Notes under the pieces: generated by a model
The model's database searches: none
Told to the model about the DNA's origin: nothing
The model's input: only the letters and a program-made list of their open reading frames with translations
Origin: Symbiodinium natans
Lineage: Eukaryota > Sar > Dinophyceae > Suessiales > Symbiodiniaceae
NCBI GenBank assembly: GCA_905221605.1
Contig: CAJNDS010002215.1
Location: forward strand, 303,501 to 367,500
Direction of reading: 5' to 3'
DNA length: 64,000 bases
Program-made: the position numbers and the translations under genes
Part shown: positions 32,501 through 42,107 of the stretch, in pieces
How positions within the stretch are numbered: the stretch's first letter is position 1
How the letters are laid out: each line of letters opens with the position of its first letter

Positions 32501-33316
32501 GCGAGGGCCTTGCAGCCTCGCTGATATAAGCGTGTAAACATCTCGACAGAAACAGCATCGCCAATCTGTGGGCAAAGAGCAGCATAACCATTGCCATGAA
32601 GTCTGTGGGAAATTCTGCGGCAAACGCAGAGGCGGTTATCGTTCCCAAGCGGCTATCGGGAATGTTGTCTGCCAGACCTGGTGATGAAGAAGAATACTTC
32701 TTGACGCTTGGCATGCACAACGAGTGTCCTGCCTTGGTTTCCGGGTCAGTGTTCCTGGAACATCCAATATCTCTTTTCCAGGAAGCAGCGCATGTCTCGT
32801 GAGAGCAGGGAAGTCGCCTTCATCATGATCTGCTTTTCATGTCTTGCTCAAGTCCCGGCGCCGAAACCTTCCAACGCCGCCATTCCAGACTCTAAGGAAC
32901 GCATACCACGACATGTGCGCTGCCTTAGTGGTTGCTTGCAGAGTGAGTTTTAAGCTCACACCTGGAGAAGGGGTTGGGTGTGCCACTCATCCAGTTGGTG
33001 TGTTTACGCTTGACTCACTTGACTCTCTCAGCTCGACTTTGGTTGTTATGCACAGAAAACCATGCCCTCAGTCCGAGAGCAGTTCGGCCGCCATATCCCC
33101 AACAGCTCGCAGAGCTCGCTATGGCGCACTTTCGGCGCTGCAATGCACCGCGCAGCTCCCGAAGAAGATGCTAAACTCCTTCAGAATCCCAACTCCTACA
33201 GCACAGTAATCCCAAACACCATATGCTAACCCTTGTCAAAATTTGGTCAGGTACGGCAATTTCCTCCATGGGCCGGTGGAGCTGATCTCCAAAAAGGGCA
33301 TGACGCTGGACGATCA
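29539..33316 (+). CDS. Secreted DxD glycosyltransferase-like protein of a dinoflagellate-expanded family (partial)
   Basis: Exon 1 (29539-29635) encodes a signal peptide, MMPFSAILLALLPCAMGEG. Exon 2 (29731-29806) gives GTLYCFACVTPNTYEVGMIA, and exon 3 (from 29959) GVGLFECNGYDIISS. After a gap come 31866-31902 (KHLVNAPVFK), 32073-32105 (VWQSIFDIGAF), 32250-32285 (GNFDYTCKLDVD), 32632-32705 (AVIVPKRLSGMLSARPGDEE, then EYFLT) and 33251-~33316 (YGNFLHGPVELISKKGMTL). All determined joins keep phase across GT-, GC- or GA-AG introns. I recall the order CF..YE / GLF.C / VWQ / YTxKxDxDAV / GNFLHGP from many dinoflagellate predicted proteins. The D-V-D motif fits a GT-A glycosyltransferase metal site; activity is inferred. 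Exons between 30.0 and 31.86 kb and after 33.3 kb were not found. Confidence 0.7.
30828..30892. repeat. TTTAGGG block followed by (GT)n
   Basis: GGGTTTAGGGTTTAGGGTTTAGGG with one diverged unit (TGTATGG) at 30828-30867, then a short (GT)8 run at 30876-30891. Orientation is opposite to the blocks at 4.7 and 22.6 kb. It lies in the unresolved part of the glycosyltransferase-like gene, probably intron. Confidence 0.85.
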
Positions 33317-33319
33317 TTG

Positions 33320-34340
33320 ATCCGAAAACATCCGAAAACAAGTCCAGCGCTAGCTCTGCCAATAGGGCCTTGGGTAAAGGCAACCCATAAGCGACCCTTT
33401 TTGACATACGGTGTTCTGTGTTCCTTTTTGTTTTCAGAGGTTCCATTGCAATCATGCTTGCGGCTCAGGACCCAATCGAACCCAAAGCCCCCGTGTGAGG
33501 TACGTTTTTCGGGATACCCAGCAGCGGTGCCCGGGCCCTGGTGGATGTCACGTGGTGTTGTGACAAGAAGCGAGCGACATGTCCGCAGGGGTGCTTCAAC
33601 ACATGATGCCGCTTCAAGTACCATGAGCTTATGAGCGACCTGAGGCTACGATCAAATCAGCTTGGAGAAGTACGGGGAGGACGGACAATCAGACTTTCAT
33701 CATGCTCTAGCTCAAACCTTCACAAGCGTGCTTCACTCAATTCAACACGGCACCAGCGCCGTAGGCACACGCTAGTGCCGTGGACTTCATCTCCGTTTTC
33801 TGGTAGAAGGAGTCAACAGGCGCACAGGTCTCGGCATAAGGCCAACGACTCAGAACGCGAAACAACAAGTTATTGAGCCCTGCCGATGTTCAATGAACGA
33901 TAGGTTTGGCGGAGAGCTTTCATATACCGTCGCACGCAGGACTTTTGGGCCAACAAATGCTGGTCTTTGCTGGGTGCCAAGACCTTAGCCCTGAACTGGA
34001 AGTGGCGCAGAGATTCGATGGTAAAGGGGGCTCTTGTCCATTTTTGGTGCGCTGTCTGTTGGTGCATTCGGACATGTTGATCACAACTTAAGGAGTACTA
34101 TGGGCTTAAAACGGCACCAGCCTCGAACCCCTTACTGTGCCTCTGGATGCTGGAGGATGTTAAATCTCCTGCCCTGAAACCCCGAAACTGTTCTTCCACC
34201 GCATCCATCTTAGAAGTCCAACTTATCACCTTGTCCCTTGAGACACTGTCTGCACCGGAGGGCGGGGGGTTCGCATTCTTGACCACGAGACTGGGCCACT
34301 AGATGAGCATGTGGGCGTTGTCCACAAACCCCTGTCTTTG
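33320..34340. other. No gene resolved; possible 3' part of the glycosyltransferase-like gene
   Basis: Open frames on both strands overlap (33233-33634 +, 33247-33624 -) without motif. A minus-strand frame at 34098-34286 (SVSRDKVISWTSKMDAVEEQ) looks mildly protein-like. I could not find the C-terminal exons expected for the family. Confidence 0.3.
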
Positions 34341-34379
34341 TTTTCATGGCGAATATTTTATATAGATTTCTGCTGGTTT

Positions 34380-35100
34380 TTTAGTATCCGCGAAAGGCCC
34401 GCGAAAGCGCGGCGGAAGGAATAGAACAGAGGCGGAGTAGGGGAAATGGGTCTTCACTGACGCCGCCCACCGCTTGGGGGTCGGCGGACAATTCAGAAAG
34501 CCATACGCTGCGTGCAGCCTCTTTGTGTTCCCCACTGCCCTCCGTGGACAGCGCCAAGCCTACTATATTCTAATCGATCAAGGTCGAAGCAAAGTGGCGA
34601 CAAAATATAGTGCGGAACCGCTCGGAACTGTTCTGAACGATATATAACTTCTTCCCGCCGAAAAACGAAATAGTTCGAAATAGTTCCAAATCGTTCGAAA
34701 TCGTTCGAAATAGTCCGGGGAGTTGTATATGGTTCGGAACCGTTCTGAACTGTATCTTGATAAGTAGTGCAGAACCGCTCGGAGCCGTTCTGAGCTATGT
34801 ATTGACCATGCAGTATAGCTAGTTGATATGATATCATCATGCCAAGTCATGTCACATATGTCATCAGTTTATGTCACATCGTATTTTTCATATGCTCATA
34901 CTTTAGCCGCGTGGGTTGAGGTGCCAGAGTCCCTCTCTCTGTCGCTCTCCCACGCTCTCTCTTACCCTCTTCCGCTCTCATCACCGCCTTGTGGGCGGGC
35001 AGGCTGCTGGTAAGGCGCTGGGACTTAGAAATCACTCCAAGGATTCTATATATAGTTCCAAGGATTTATATATAGTTCGAAGCACTGTGTGGGCCCACAA
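34380..35100. repeat. Dispersed short repeats: GCGAAAGG words and GAACCG-palindromic units
   Basis: CCGCGAAAGGCCCGCGAAAG at 34388-34407 is followed at 34612-34800 by three related units of the form CGGAACCG-CTCGGAACTGTTCTGAAC, each close to an inverted repeat of GTTC/GAAC. There are also repeated AAATAGTTCGAAATCG words at 34665-34712. A 21-bp tandem, AAGGATTNTATATATAGTTC, occurs twice at 35039-35080. No coding signal. Confidence 0.6.
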
Positions 35101-36150
35101 TGAGAGAGGCCCACGCAGGTAACAAATCCTGGCCCTTAACCCTCAAACCACAAAGCGAGTGCGTTTAGGGACCGCCCCTAAACGCACCCATTGTTTTGTT
35201 TCATCTGCAGTGGCGGCCGGTGGTGGTTGCAATGTGGCTGGTGAGGGGGGCCACGTGCGTTTGGAAGGCTTCAAAAATGTACACTGATTCTCGTCGAGTG
35301 CAAAAACGCAGGCTTGGATGGTTGTTGGCACGTGTTGGAGAGCAAGATCTCCGCGACTGACCGCGAAAGTGCTGCCTGATTTCACGCTGGTTCTGAGAGG
35401 AAGCGCGCGCTGGCGAAAGGCACGCGAAAGGTCCGCGAAACGAACGCGATTGGGCGACAGGTCCTGGAAAGGTATTGGCCAGCTGTGCTTCCAACTTCCA
35501 TTGTCCTTCCAGCCAAATAAGAAGAGGTCTGGAGCCCTAATTAAGTCCTGGACCCGTTTGGTTCGAATTAGGGCCAAGTGCGTTGTGGAGTGCCTGAAAA
35601 ACGCACGCTGAGGGGTGCAAATGCAGCTCAAAAGAACCGGCATGGATGGCTGAATCATGAAGCGCCTACACAGCCCGAAGGCTTAAAAACCAAACCTTCA
35701 GATTTCGCGCGAGCGCGAAGGAATTATGCGGAAGTTACGGACCCGCGAAAGACTTAGCAAATCATCAGCTACCAATGGGTGTGCTTGGCTGCCCATCACC
35801 ACACATACCAGTTTGAGATTGGGCTTGCACAGTGTACTTTGTCGCACAGGATATTGAAGCAGACAGTGGAATCGGAGGGGCTTCTGGCCACTGAAACACA
35901 CAATCGGTCACGGCGACTGTTTAGAGTCCATGCTGCCACCCAAAAAAAACACCAACAAAAAAAGTATTCTTAAAAAAGCAATAAATCAGCAGGGAAAGAA
36001 TTAAGTTTCTATGGAGTCCTCTTGGTTTCAGGTCAATAGTTTCAGGACTGTGGGATGATGCGGGTTTGCATGCCTTGTCGAGCTACAATTTCGGGTTGAT
36101 TTGGGGTTCAGGGTTTTGAGGTTATAGGGGCTGACGACTCAGCAGGTCGA
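35100..36150. repeat. Noncoding region with GCGAAAGG-type motifs
   Basis: CGCGAAAGGTCCGCGAAACG at 35426-35445 and GCGCGAGCGCGAAGG near 35706 are relatives of the motif at 34388 and 36478. A + frame at 35318-35611 and minus frames over it carry no motif. Poly-A-like stretches lie at 35940-35990. Confidence 0.4.
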
Positions 36151-36163
36151 GGCTTAATTGGTT

Positions 36164-36430
36164 CCCCTTCTTGGGATGAGAGGGCAAAGTGAGTTTTGGG
36201 GGGCCTGACGCACACAGCTTCCCCGCTGCTTGTACTTGTGCCAGGAGACGTGGAGTGCGTTTGGAGACCGTGTGTAAACGCACGCGTAGTGGCATGGGCA
36301 TTCCTGTAGTCGACCATTTGTCCAAAAGCACTGAAGCCAGCACATTGATTCCCCTTCTTGGGATGAGAGGGCAAAGTGCGTTTTGGGGGGCCTGAAAAAC
36401 GTACACAGCTTCCCTGCTGTTTGTACTTGG
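36164..36430. repeat. About 77-bp direct repeat, 187 bp apart
   Basis: CCCCTTCTTGGGATGAGAGGGCAAAGTG...GGGGGGCCTGA...ACACAGCTTCCC...TGTACTTG at 36164-36238 recurs at 36351-36429 in the same orientation, with a few substitutions and a 4-nt insertion (GAAAAAC versus GACGC). The interval between carries no ORF of note. It could be a decayed tandem duplication or the long direct repeats of a short element. Confidence 0.8.
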
Positions 36431-37790
36431 TTATGTCGACTACATCACCGACGAAAACTATTTGACAATTTTATGTCTCCGCGAAAGGCCACGAAAGGTC
36501 CGCGAAACGCGCGGCGGTTGGTGGGTTTCTGGGAAAAAGAAAATCGGACAACGCCCATGTGTGTTATTGAATCGTCCTACAGATCCCCTTTAAGGAAGGG
36601 ACCCGGAAGGAGACACTGGTTACAGGCCCCCAAGTTTAGAACAACCACACATGCCTCCTGAGATCCCTCAAGTGCCGACGGAAGTGGCTTGGCTGCAGCT
36701 TGCAGGCGCAAAAAACCAACACGGGAGTAAGCTCTGTTGGTCTGGATTCTCTTCATGATCCAGGGCCCAAAGGCTTGAGGAATTTCGAGGTCGGACAGTA
36801 GGCATCAATTGGCCAGTTTTCAGGGTCACGGTGCTCGCAGCAGCTTCAGCATCTCAGGACATGCCCCTGCTCTATGATGAGTATGAACCTCGGATAAAAA
36901 GCAAATATTCAGAAGCAAATGTTAGTGTTCTTCGCAGCCCTTGACGCTTTGCACGGTTGCGCGCCAGCTGTAGTCGAGATGTTGTTGCCGAGCATTATCG
37001 TTGAGTGCTATTGTAGTATCCTCACGATGCCCCGTGGCCCATGCGCTATGAACTCACCACTTGCAGGTTTGCTCGGCAGTCCAGCTTGCAGTCATTAGTC
37101 AGTCCATTGTACTTCATGAAGCCCCTGCGTGTCTGGTAAGGAGTGGGGGGCATCTGCCCAAAATCACTGCTGGGAGTTGGCTCCAGATCCCGCAGTCTCT
37201 ACGCAGAAACTCTACTTTGGAGTGTGCCGCCGCCGCAGATGGAGGGTACCTGTCGCAGAGCGTGACCCCAAAGCATGCATCCCATCAAGCCTGGATTTGC
37301 GTCAAGGAAGGCTTAGTCGGAACTCTGGGCTGAGGTACCATCCCCGCAAGAATATGGCGGACTGCCCGATGAAAGCAAAGCTCCACTAAGTGCAGTCGTG
37401 CCTAACAGCCTCTCACCCTGTCATCGGAAGGACTGGCTGGAATGCCGAGAGCAAACGGGAGTTCCAAAGTTCATTTCCCAGGCACCCCAGATCCGGGATC
37501 TGGGATTGTGCCACGAAATGCCGCGAAATGCCGCGAATGTAGCAACGAAGCGACTGCATTCGTGTAAGTCTACTTATCAGCATCTGAGTGCGATGCCAGG
37601 AGCAGAAGCAGATGGCAATCCAGGCAGCGGGCCCTGGAAAGCCCACCAAGGCGAGTTTAGCCACGCTACCATGCCGTGATATGTGTTGAACATGTTGCTA
37701 AAGTTTCCAGGCTTAGTAAGCGTTCATGGGGCATCTCTTCGCACCAACAGTTATACCTCGCTCGTTTGACTTTGCACGTGAGCTTTGGAC
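36431..37790. other. No gene resolved
   Basis: A GCGAAAGG-type cluster (CCGCGAAAGGCCACGAAAGGTCCGCGAAACGCGCGG) lies at 36478-36513, and a CGCGAAATGC duplication at 37520-37540. ORFs are short and unconvincing. Confidence 0.35.
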
Positions 37791-37793
37791 CAG

Positions 37794-37904
37794 ATCATCG
37801 GCATGAAGTACGAGATGTCGTCCATGCCCGTGCAGTGGCCCCTTGGCGGTTGCAACTGGAAGGCAGAGCTTCCGACAGTAGTCATGCAGAGCTTTGGGCT
37901 ATAG
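37794..37904 (+). CDS. Candidate exon, unknown
   Basis: After CCAG|, the frame IIGMKYEMSSMPVQWPLGGC, then NWKAELPTVVMQSFGL and a stop, is protein-like. A longer competing + frame (37676-38116) covers the same DNA with poorer composition. It may belong with the terminal exon pair at 38.4-38.7 kb. No family recognised. Confidence 0.28.
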   Translation: MIGMKYEMSSMPVQWPLGGCNWKAELPTVVMQSFGL

Positions 37905-38413
37905 TCAGAAGTGGGCGGCATTGGCGCGCCAAACATCAGGCTCAGATAGAATCTTGCTTTGGCCGAGGTCTCTGCCTTTGGCGGCCTTCGTGTCTGTGGG
38001 CATTGCAGGTTGCATGTATGCAGAATGCTCAATTTCTTTCAGGTTCCACATGTGAATGCCACTTGTTTTTATGGGAATTCGGGACAACGATATATGAGCG
38101 GTGGATCCGTTCCTGAACTCAGATGTATGCGTTAACCTGTCCCTAGATGAGCCACCAAAGCCCAGAAGATTGAAGCCGCAATTGCGATTCTGGCTTTTGG
38201 TGCAGGGCTTGGCTGAACCCCAAAGTCAACCCCCAAGGCCCAACACCATACAGAATCCCGAACAAACATATTCTGGGGGGATGGCATTCCTGCCGTTTCG
38301 TGCAGCTTCTGACACCTGAATTCCCAGAGGATCCATGACCAGACTAAGCACCAATCTCCAGAAGTCTACTAGCCAGATGGACTCTCCACTGGGCCCCTCT
38401 TTGGGTTCCTTTG

Positions 38414-38688
38414 GGTGATCTGAGCGCAGGCGTTGCTCTGGTGGCCCTTGGCGCCTTTGCGCTGCGGAGCCTGCCTTGGGTGGAACATGAGTTCTCAGAT
38501 GTTGCACAAATGTTGTGTACTTAATAGGTGTCTGTTGCGACTTGTAATTTCTAAAGTTGCAAGAGGAAGCAGGCGGGCTAGTTCGTGTTGGGGGGGGGTC
38601 TTCTCCATCTCTCTTTCAGGTGCTCCGAACAGAAGATTCTCCCAACTTCGGGGCTCGCTTGAAGTCCTTGTACAGCACAGCCTCATAG
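38414..38688 (+). CDS. Candidate 3'-terminal exon pair with membrane helix
   Basis: The first exon (open from at least 38414 to 38500) reads LSAGVALVALGAFALRSLPW, then VEHEFSD. A GT-AG intron (38501-38619, 119 nt, acceptor CTCTTTCAG) joins it in phase to 38620-38688, VLRTEDSPNFGARLKSLYST, then AS and TAG. The Ala/Leu/Val stretch would form one membrane helix near the C-terminus. The 5' part of the gene is not resolved, and no family is recognised. Confidence 0.4.
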
Positions 38689-38699
38689 TCCCCACCTCA

Positions 38700-40040
38700 T
38701 GATGTTCTTTCTGTCTGCAACGCACAAAGCGAAAGCGGCCTAATGAGTCTGATCATGCTCATGCAACTGTTTCTGCGTCGTCCCAGCTTTTCCCCGTGTG
38801 TAGTGGACATTGTGACATGCGTGGTCTCTGGGTCCTTATAGAGATCCGCCTACGGGCATGCTGTTGCTAGTCTCTTGCTTGTGCTCTTAGCACCTGAAAC
38901 GAGCGACTTTGATTAAGTATGGGCATGCGGCATGCCCTCTTCGGTGCGACATGCAGCTCACGAAAGCTACGTTGTAGCCTAGATCGTATTACATGTATTG
39001 CAAACCCGTGTGTGGTCGATGTAGAGGTCGTGGTGTTGGTGCGATATGGCCATTTGCTCTCGTGATGGTTGGTGAGATTTCCTGCGGATGCTCCTCGTGT
39101 ATCTTGCTGACGCGCTTTCTTGAGCTAGTGTTCGGGTTTGAGCTAGTCTTCGGGTTTTCGTTGGGTCTCGGCAGCAACTATACCGACCTGTTGCTAAATG
39201 ACCTCTCAGTACGAAGGGCAAGCAGGTGGTGCGGCCTCCCCTGCAGATGCTACTGAGTTGCTACTGTATTTCCGGTAGATGGACCCTCACTGCTGAAGCC
39301 AACGCGAGGAAGTGGAGTCGCAGGGACGTCTGCCTAGCTGAGGCTCAGATCGAGGGGTTGCCCGCTCCGTGCATTTAACAGATTCCGCAGACCAATGGCA
39401 GACCAAGTGGGGATTCAAAGACACAGGCACGAGGGACTGAAGCCTTTCCGTTTCGCCGCGACGCATAGCACAAGTGCAGAAATTTTATGAAATTTTGAGG
39501 GCGAGTGAAAAGTCTCAACATTTTGGCTAAGATGTGCAAGCATTGTTCTAGACCCCCGCCCCTAGGCGGTAGATTGGGCTGGCTTTGTATTCTTTGCAAT
39601 GTAGGTTCAGGATCCCCTTCAAACAACCGAGACAGCGCAAGGACGAAGTTGCCCATCCCGGTTCAGGGCTCAAGCGGAACTCGAATGAAGAAGAAACCGC
39701 TACAAGCCCCACAGAAGCCACACTGCACCAAACGCTAGCAGCTGCCGCTAGCATTCAGAGAGCCCCGCTTGTCGTGACCCGCTGGAGGCTGGCCTGATCG
39801 AGGAACTCGAATGAAGGCCCTCTGCCAGGATAGAGACAGAGACTCAGACATGAGATAGTTAGAGCTCAGGAGAGCATTCACGTCCTTTCCGCTGGCTCAT
39901 ATTCATAGACCAGCGCGCGCTGCGCATTATTAGAACTCGAAGGACAGACCATGGATTGATTGGAGGTTCCGGGCAGGCTGCCGCACTTGAGTTTCGAAAT
40001 TAGGCTGACAAGTCTCATGGTCTCCTTTTACGGGCTGGGA
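38700..40040. other. No gene resolved
   Basis: A short duplication, TTCGGGTTTGAGCTAGTCTTCGGGTTTTCG, lies at 39130-39160. ORFs on both strands overlap without motif. Nothing else is supportable. Confidence 0.35.
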
Positions 40041-40051
40041 AAGGTTCACTC

Positions 40052-40526
40052 ATGAAGGGATTTCTCGAGGCATTGGGCTCCACAACCCGAAGAAGTCTGG
40101 GACCTCCCGTTTTCCTCTCAACACTTGCGGCCTTCCATGCGTTCGAAATTTCGAAGGGGTTCCAATCCATGTTTGCTGCCCTCCCAAACTCCTCAAGATT
40201 CCAAAGCCGAGTCAGAGAGAGGGCAAGCAGACTGACTCCTTTTGTGTCACAAGTCGCTGCAAATCCAAGCCCTTCACGTCCAACCCCGGCTTCCGATGCA
40301 TCCCCGTCCAGGCCAATATTTTGCCCCGGTGGCTCCTTTCCAGTTCTTTGACGACCTGGAATTGGAGGAGTTTAGCTTATGCTGCAGGTTCGGGAATGCC
40401 AGGAAAGGGACAGAGAAAGCTGTCAAGGAGGTATTCAAAGGTATTCCAGTACTCGTAAGGCTCCCTTGTAGGATTCCATTGACCTGTGCATGTGTCTTGC
40501 AGAGTATCCAGATCCTCCGGCCATGA
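40052..40526 (+). CDS. Candidate exons, unknown
   Basis: ATG at 40052 opens MKGFLEALGSTTRRSLGPPV and a Ser/Pro-rich stretch to about 40300. After CCAG|GC at 40310 a second frame reads QYFAPVAPFQFFDDLELEEF, then GNARKGTEKAVKEVFKGIPV, which looks clearly coding. A further + frame at 40674-40866 (GSYDQLPTSQRAGEFLDKAK) ends TGA and may be the last exon. Phases of the joins were not resolved. No family recognised. Confidence 0.35.
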
Positions 40527-41419
40527 AAGCGTTCCGGATCATATGATCCCAAGGAAGATCCTTGAAGATCCCCAGGGTTGGGCCTCAGTATGCCCTCAGC
40601 CTTAGTAGCTTAAACAGAATCCCGCGGGCTCGGTTTTCTCCTTGTCTGTGGGGGGCTAGGGCCTTGGCAACTTGGGATCCTATGACCAGCTGCCAACGTC
40701 ACAAAGAGCCGGCGAGTTCCTTGACAAAGCAAAGCTGCATTCGAACGGATGTTCGGTGGATCATGACTTGACTTTACCTCAAGCAACCTCTAGCAGGGTC
40801 CGTAAGTCCCAACAGCGGCATAGGACTTATGATGTGGGCTACGCCCTGACAACTACGCTCCGGTGAGTCAAGCGCTCGCTGCTGTCGGATGGCAAGCTAG
40901 GTCGACGCTGCTGTGGCAAAGCAACAGCAAATGTCGCAACACGATGATCACGTTGTGTGACCCGAGGGCATTAACAAAGAGGTGGATGTTAGTACGTAGA
41001 ACTAGGGCCGGAACTAGGGGAGTTTTGACATTTCCGGGTGCTGCCTTGAGTGGAGGGATATGATCAAAGATTGAATCGTGCTATAGTCTGCTATAGGTAC
41101 AGACACAGCGAAAGGAGCAAAAGGATGTTGGACAATTTCGACGCAGCTTCCGATTAAGCTTCTCGAGCAAGAAATGTATCTACAGCCAAATAGATTGACA
41201 GAGCGTCTGGCAGGGCAATTTTGGTTGTAACATCGCTGCAAGTTTGCAGGCAGCAAGCCGTGTTGTGTCTGAAGCATGCCGCAATGCCTCTTGGGTTACA
41301 CAGGGTGATGAGAGCCTGCACTGAGATGCAGGTCTAATTATTGGCCAGGATGTCTTCTCGGATTTGGGAGATTGGAAACTCGGGAGTCGCACTGCCTAAA
41401 TCCATAGTTATTGGGCCCC

Positions 41420-41533
41420 CACAAAAACCACATAAACATAATAAGGATCCTACAAGCAGGGTTTTTCGGAATCCCCCTTATAGGGGCCCCTTTTCCCCAA
41501 TAGTAGGATCCTTATGTTTATGTGGTTTTTGTG
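41420..41533. repeat. Inverted repeat / hairpin element, about 114 bp
   Basis: The left arm at 41420-41452 (CACAAAAACCACATAAACAT, then AATAAGGATCCTA) matches the reverse complement of the right arm at 41504-41533 over 30 nt, apart from a 3-nt insertion. The loop of about 50 nt holds CCCTTATAGGGGCCCCTTTTCCCC, itself partly palindromic. It resembles a small foldback/MITE-like element. The block CCCCAATAGTAGGATCC is echoed in reverse near 8620-8660. Confidence 0.85.
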
Positions 41534-42107
41534 CCCCAAGAAAAACAGAGACAGAGCAGTTGGCAGCTCCAGTGCTTCCGATAAAGCCCGATCTGGCTGA
41601 TGGTTTCACGATGCTGGTAGGGACTGAGGTTTCAAGGCGCCGAGCCAGATCCCAGATTGGTCCATGGTAACACCTCCCGTAGTGGCTCAAGTTCTGAGCC
41701 TACAAAACAGCGAGCTGGAATGGGCATTTCGGTCTCATGCTGGGTGGCCAGTGACTTGATCTCGCCGACAAAGTGTCGGAAGAACCCGGAATCCATGCGG
41801 CCTGGGTATCTTCGTGATTCGTAGTTCATGTTTAACAATGCTTGAAGCGCACAACCTACCCAAACTTGAACTCGAACTCAGGAGTCCTTGAAGGGATACC
41901 TCAGGCAAGTGATGACCTTGAGAACTTGGCACTCTCGTCTAGAAGGCGTGCGAAAATCATGGTGGGGAGGGGGGCAAGGGGTGGCGGGGGCGAAATCCTT
42001 CTCCTCTGACATGCTACTCGGTTGTCAAACTGTTGAGGGGAATAAATGAAGCTGTGCAGCAGTGCAGCAACTTGCTCACCCCTTGGCGCTGTGCTTGCAT
42101 ACGGAAG
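41534..42107. other. Upstream flank of the kinase exons, no exon resolved
   Basis: The residues before AKRLGKGSFG (the start of the kinase domain) must be encoded upstream, but no exon could be matched. A G-rich stretch (GGTGGGGAGGGGGGCAAGGGG) lies at 41960-41980. Confidence 0.3.
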
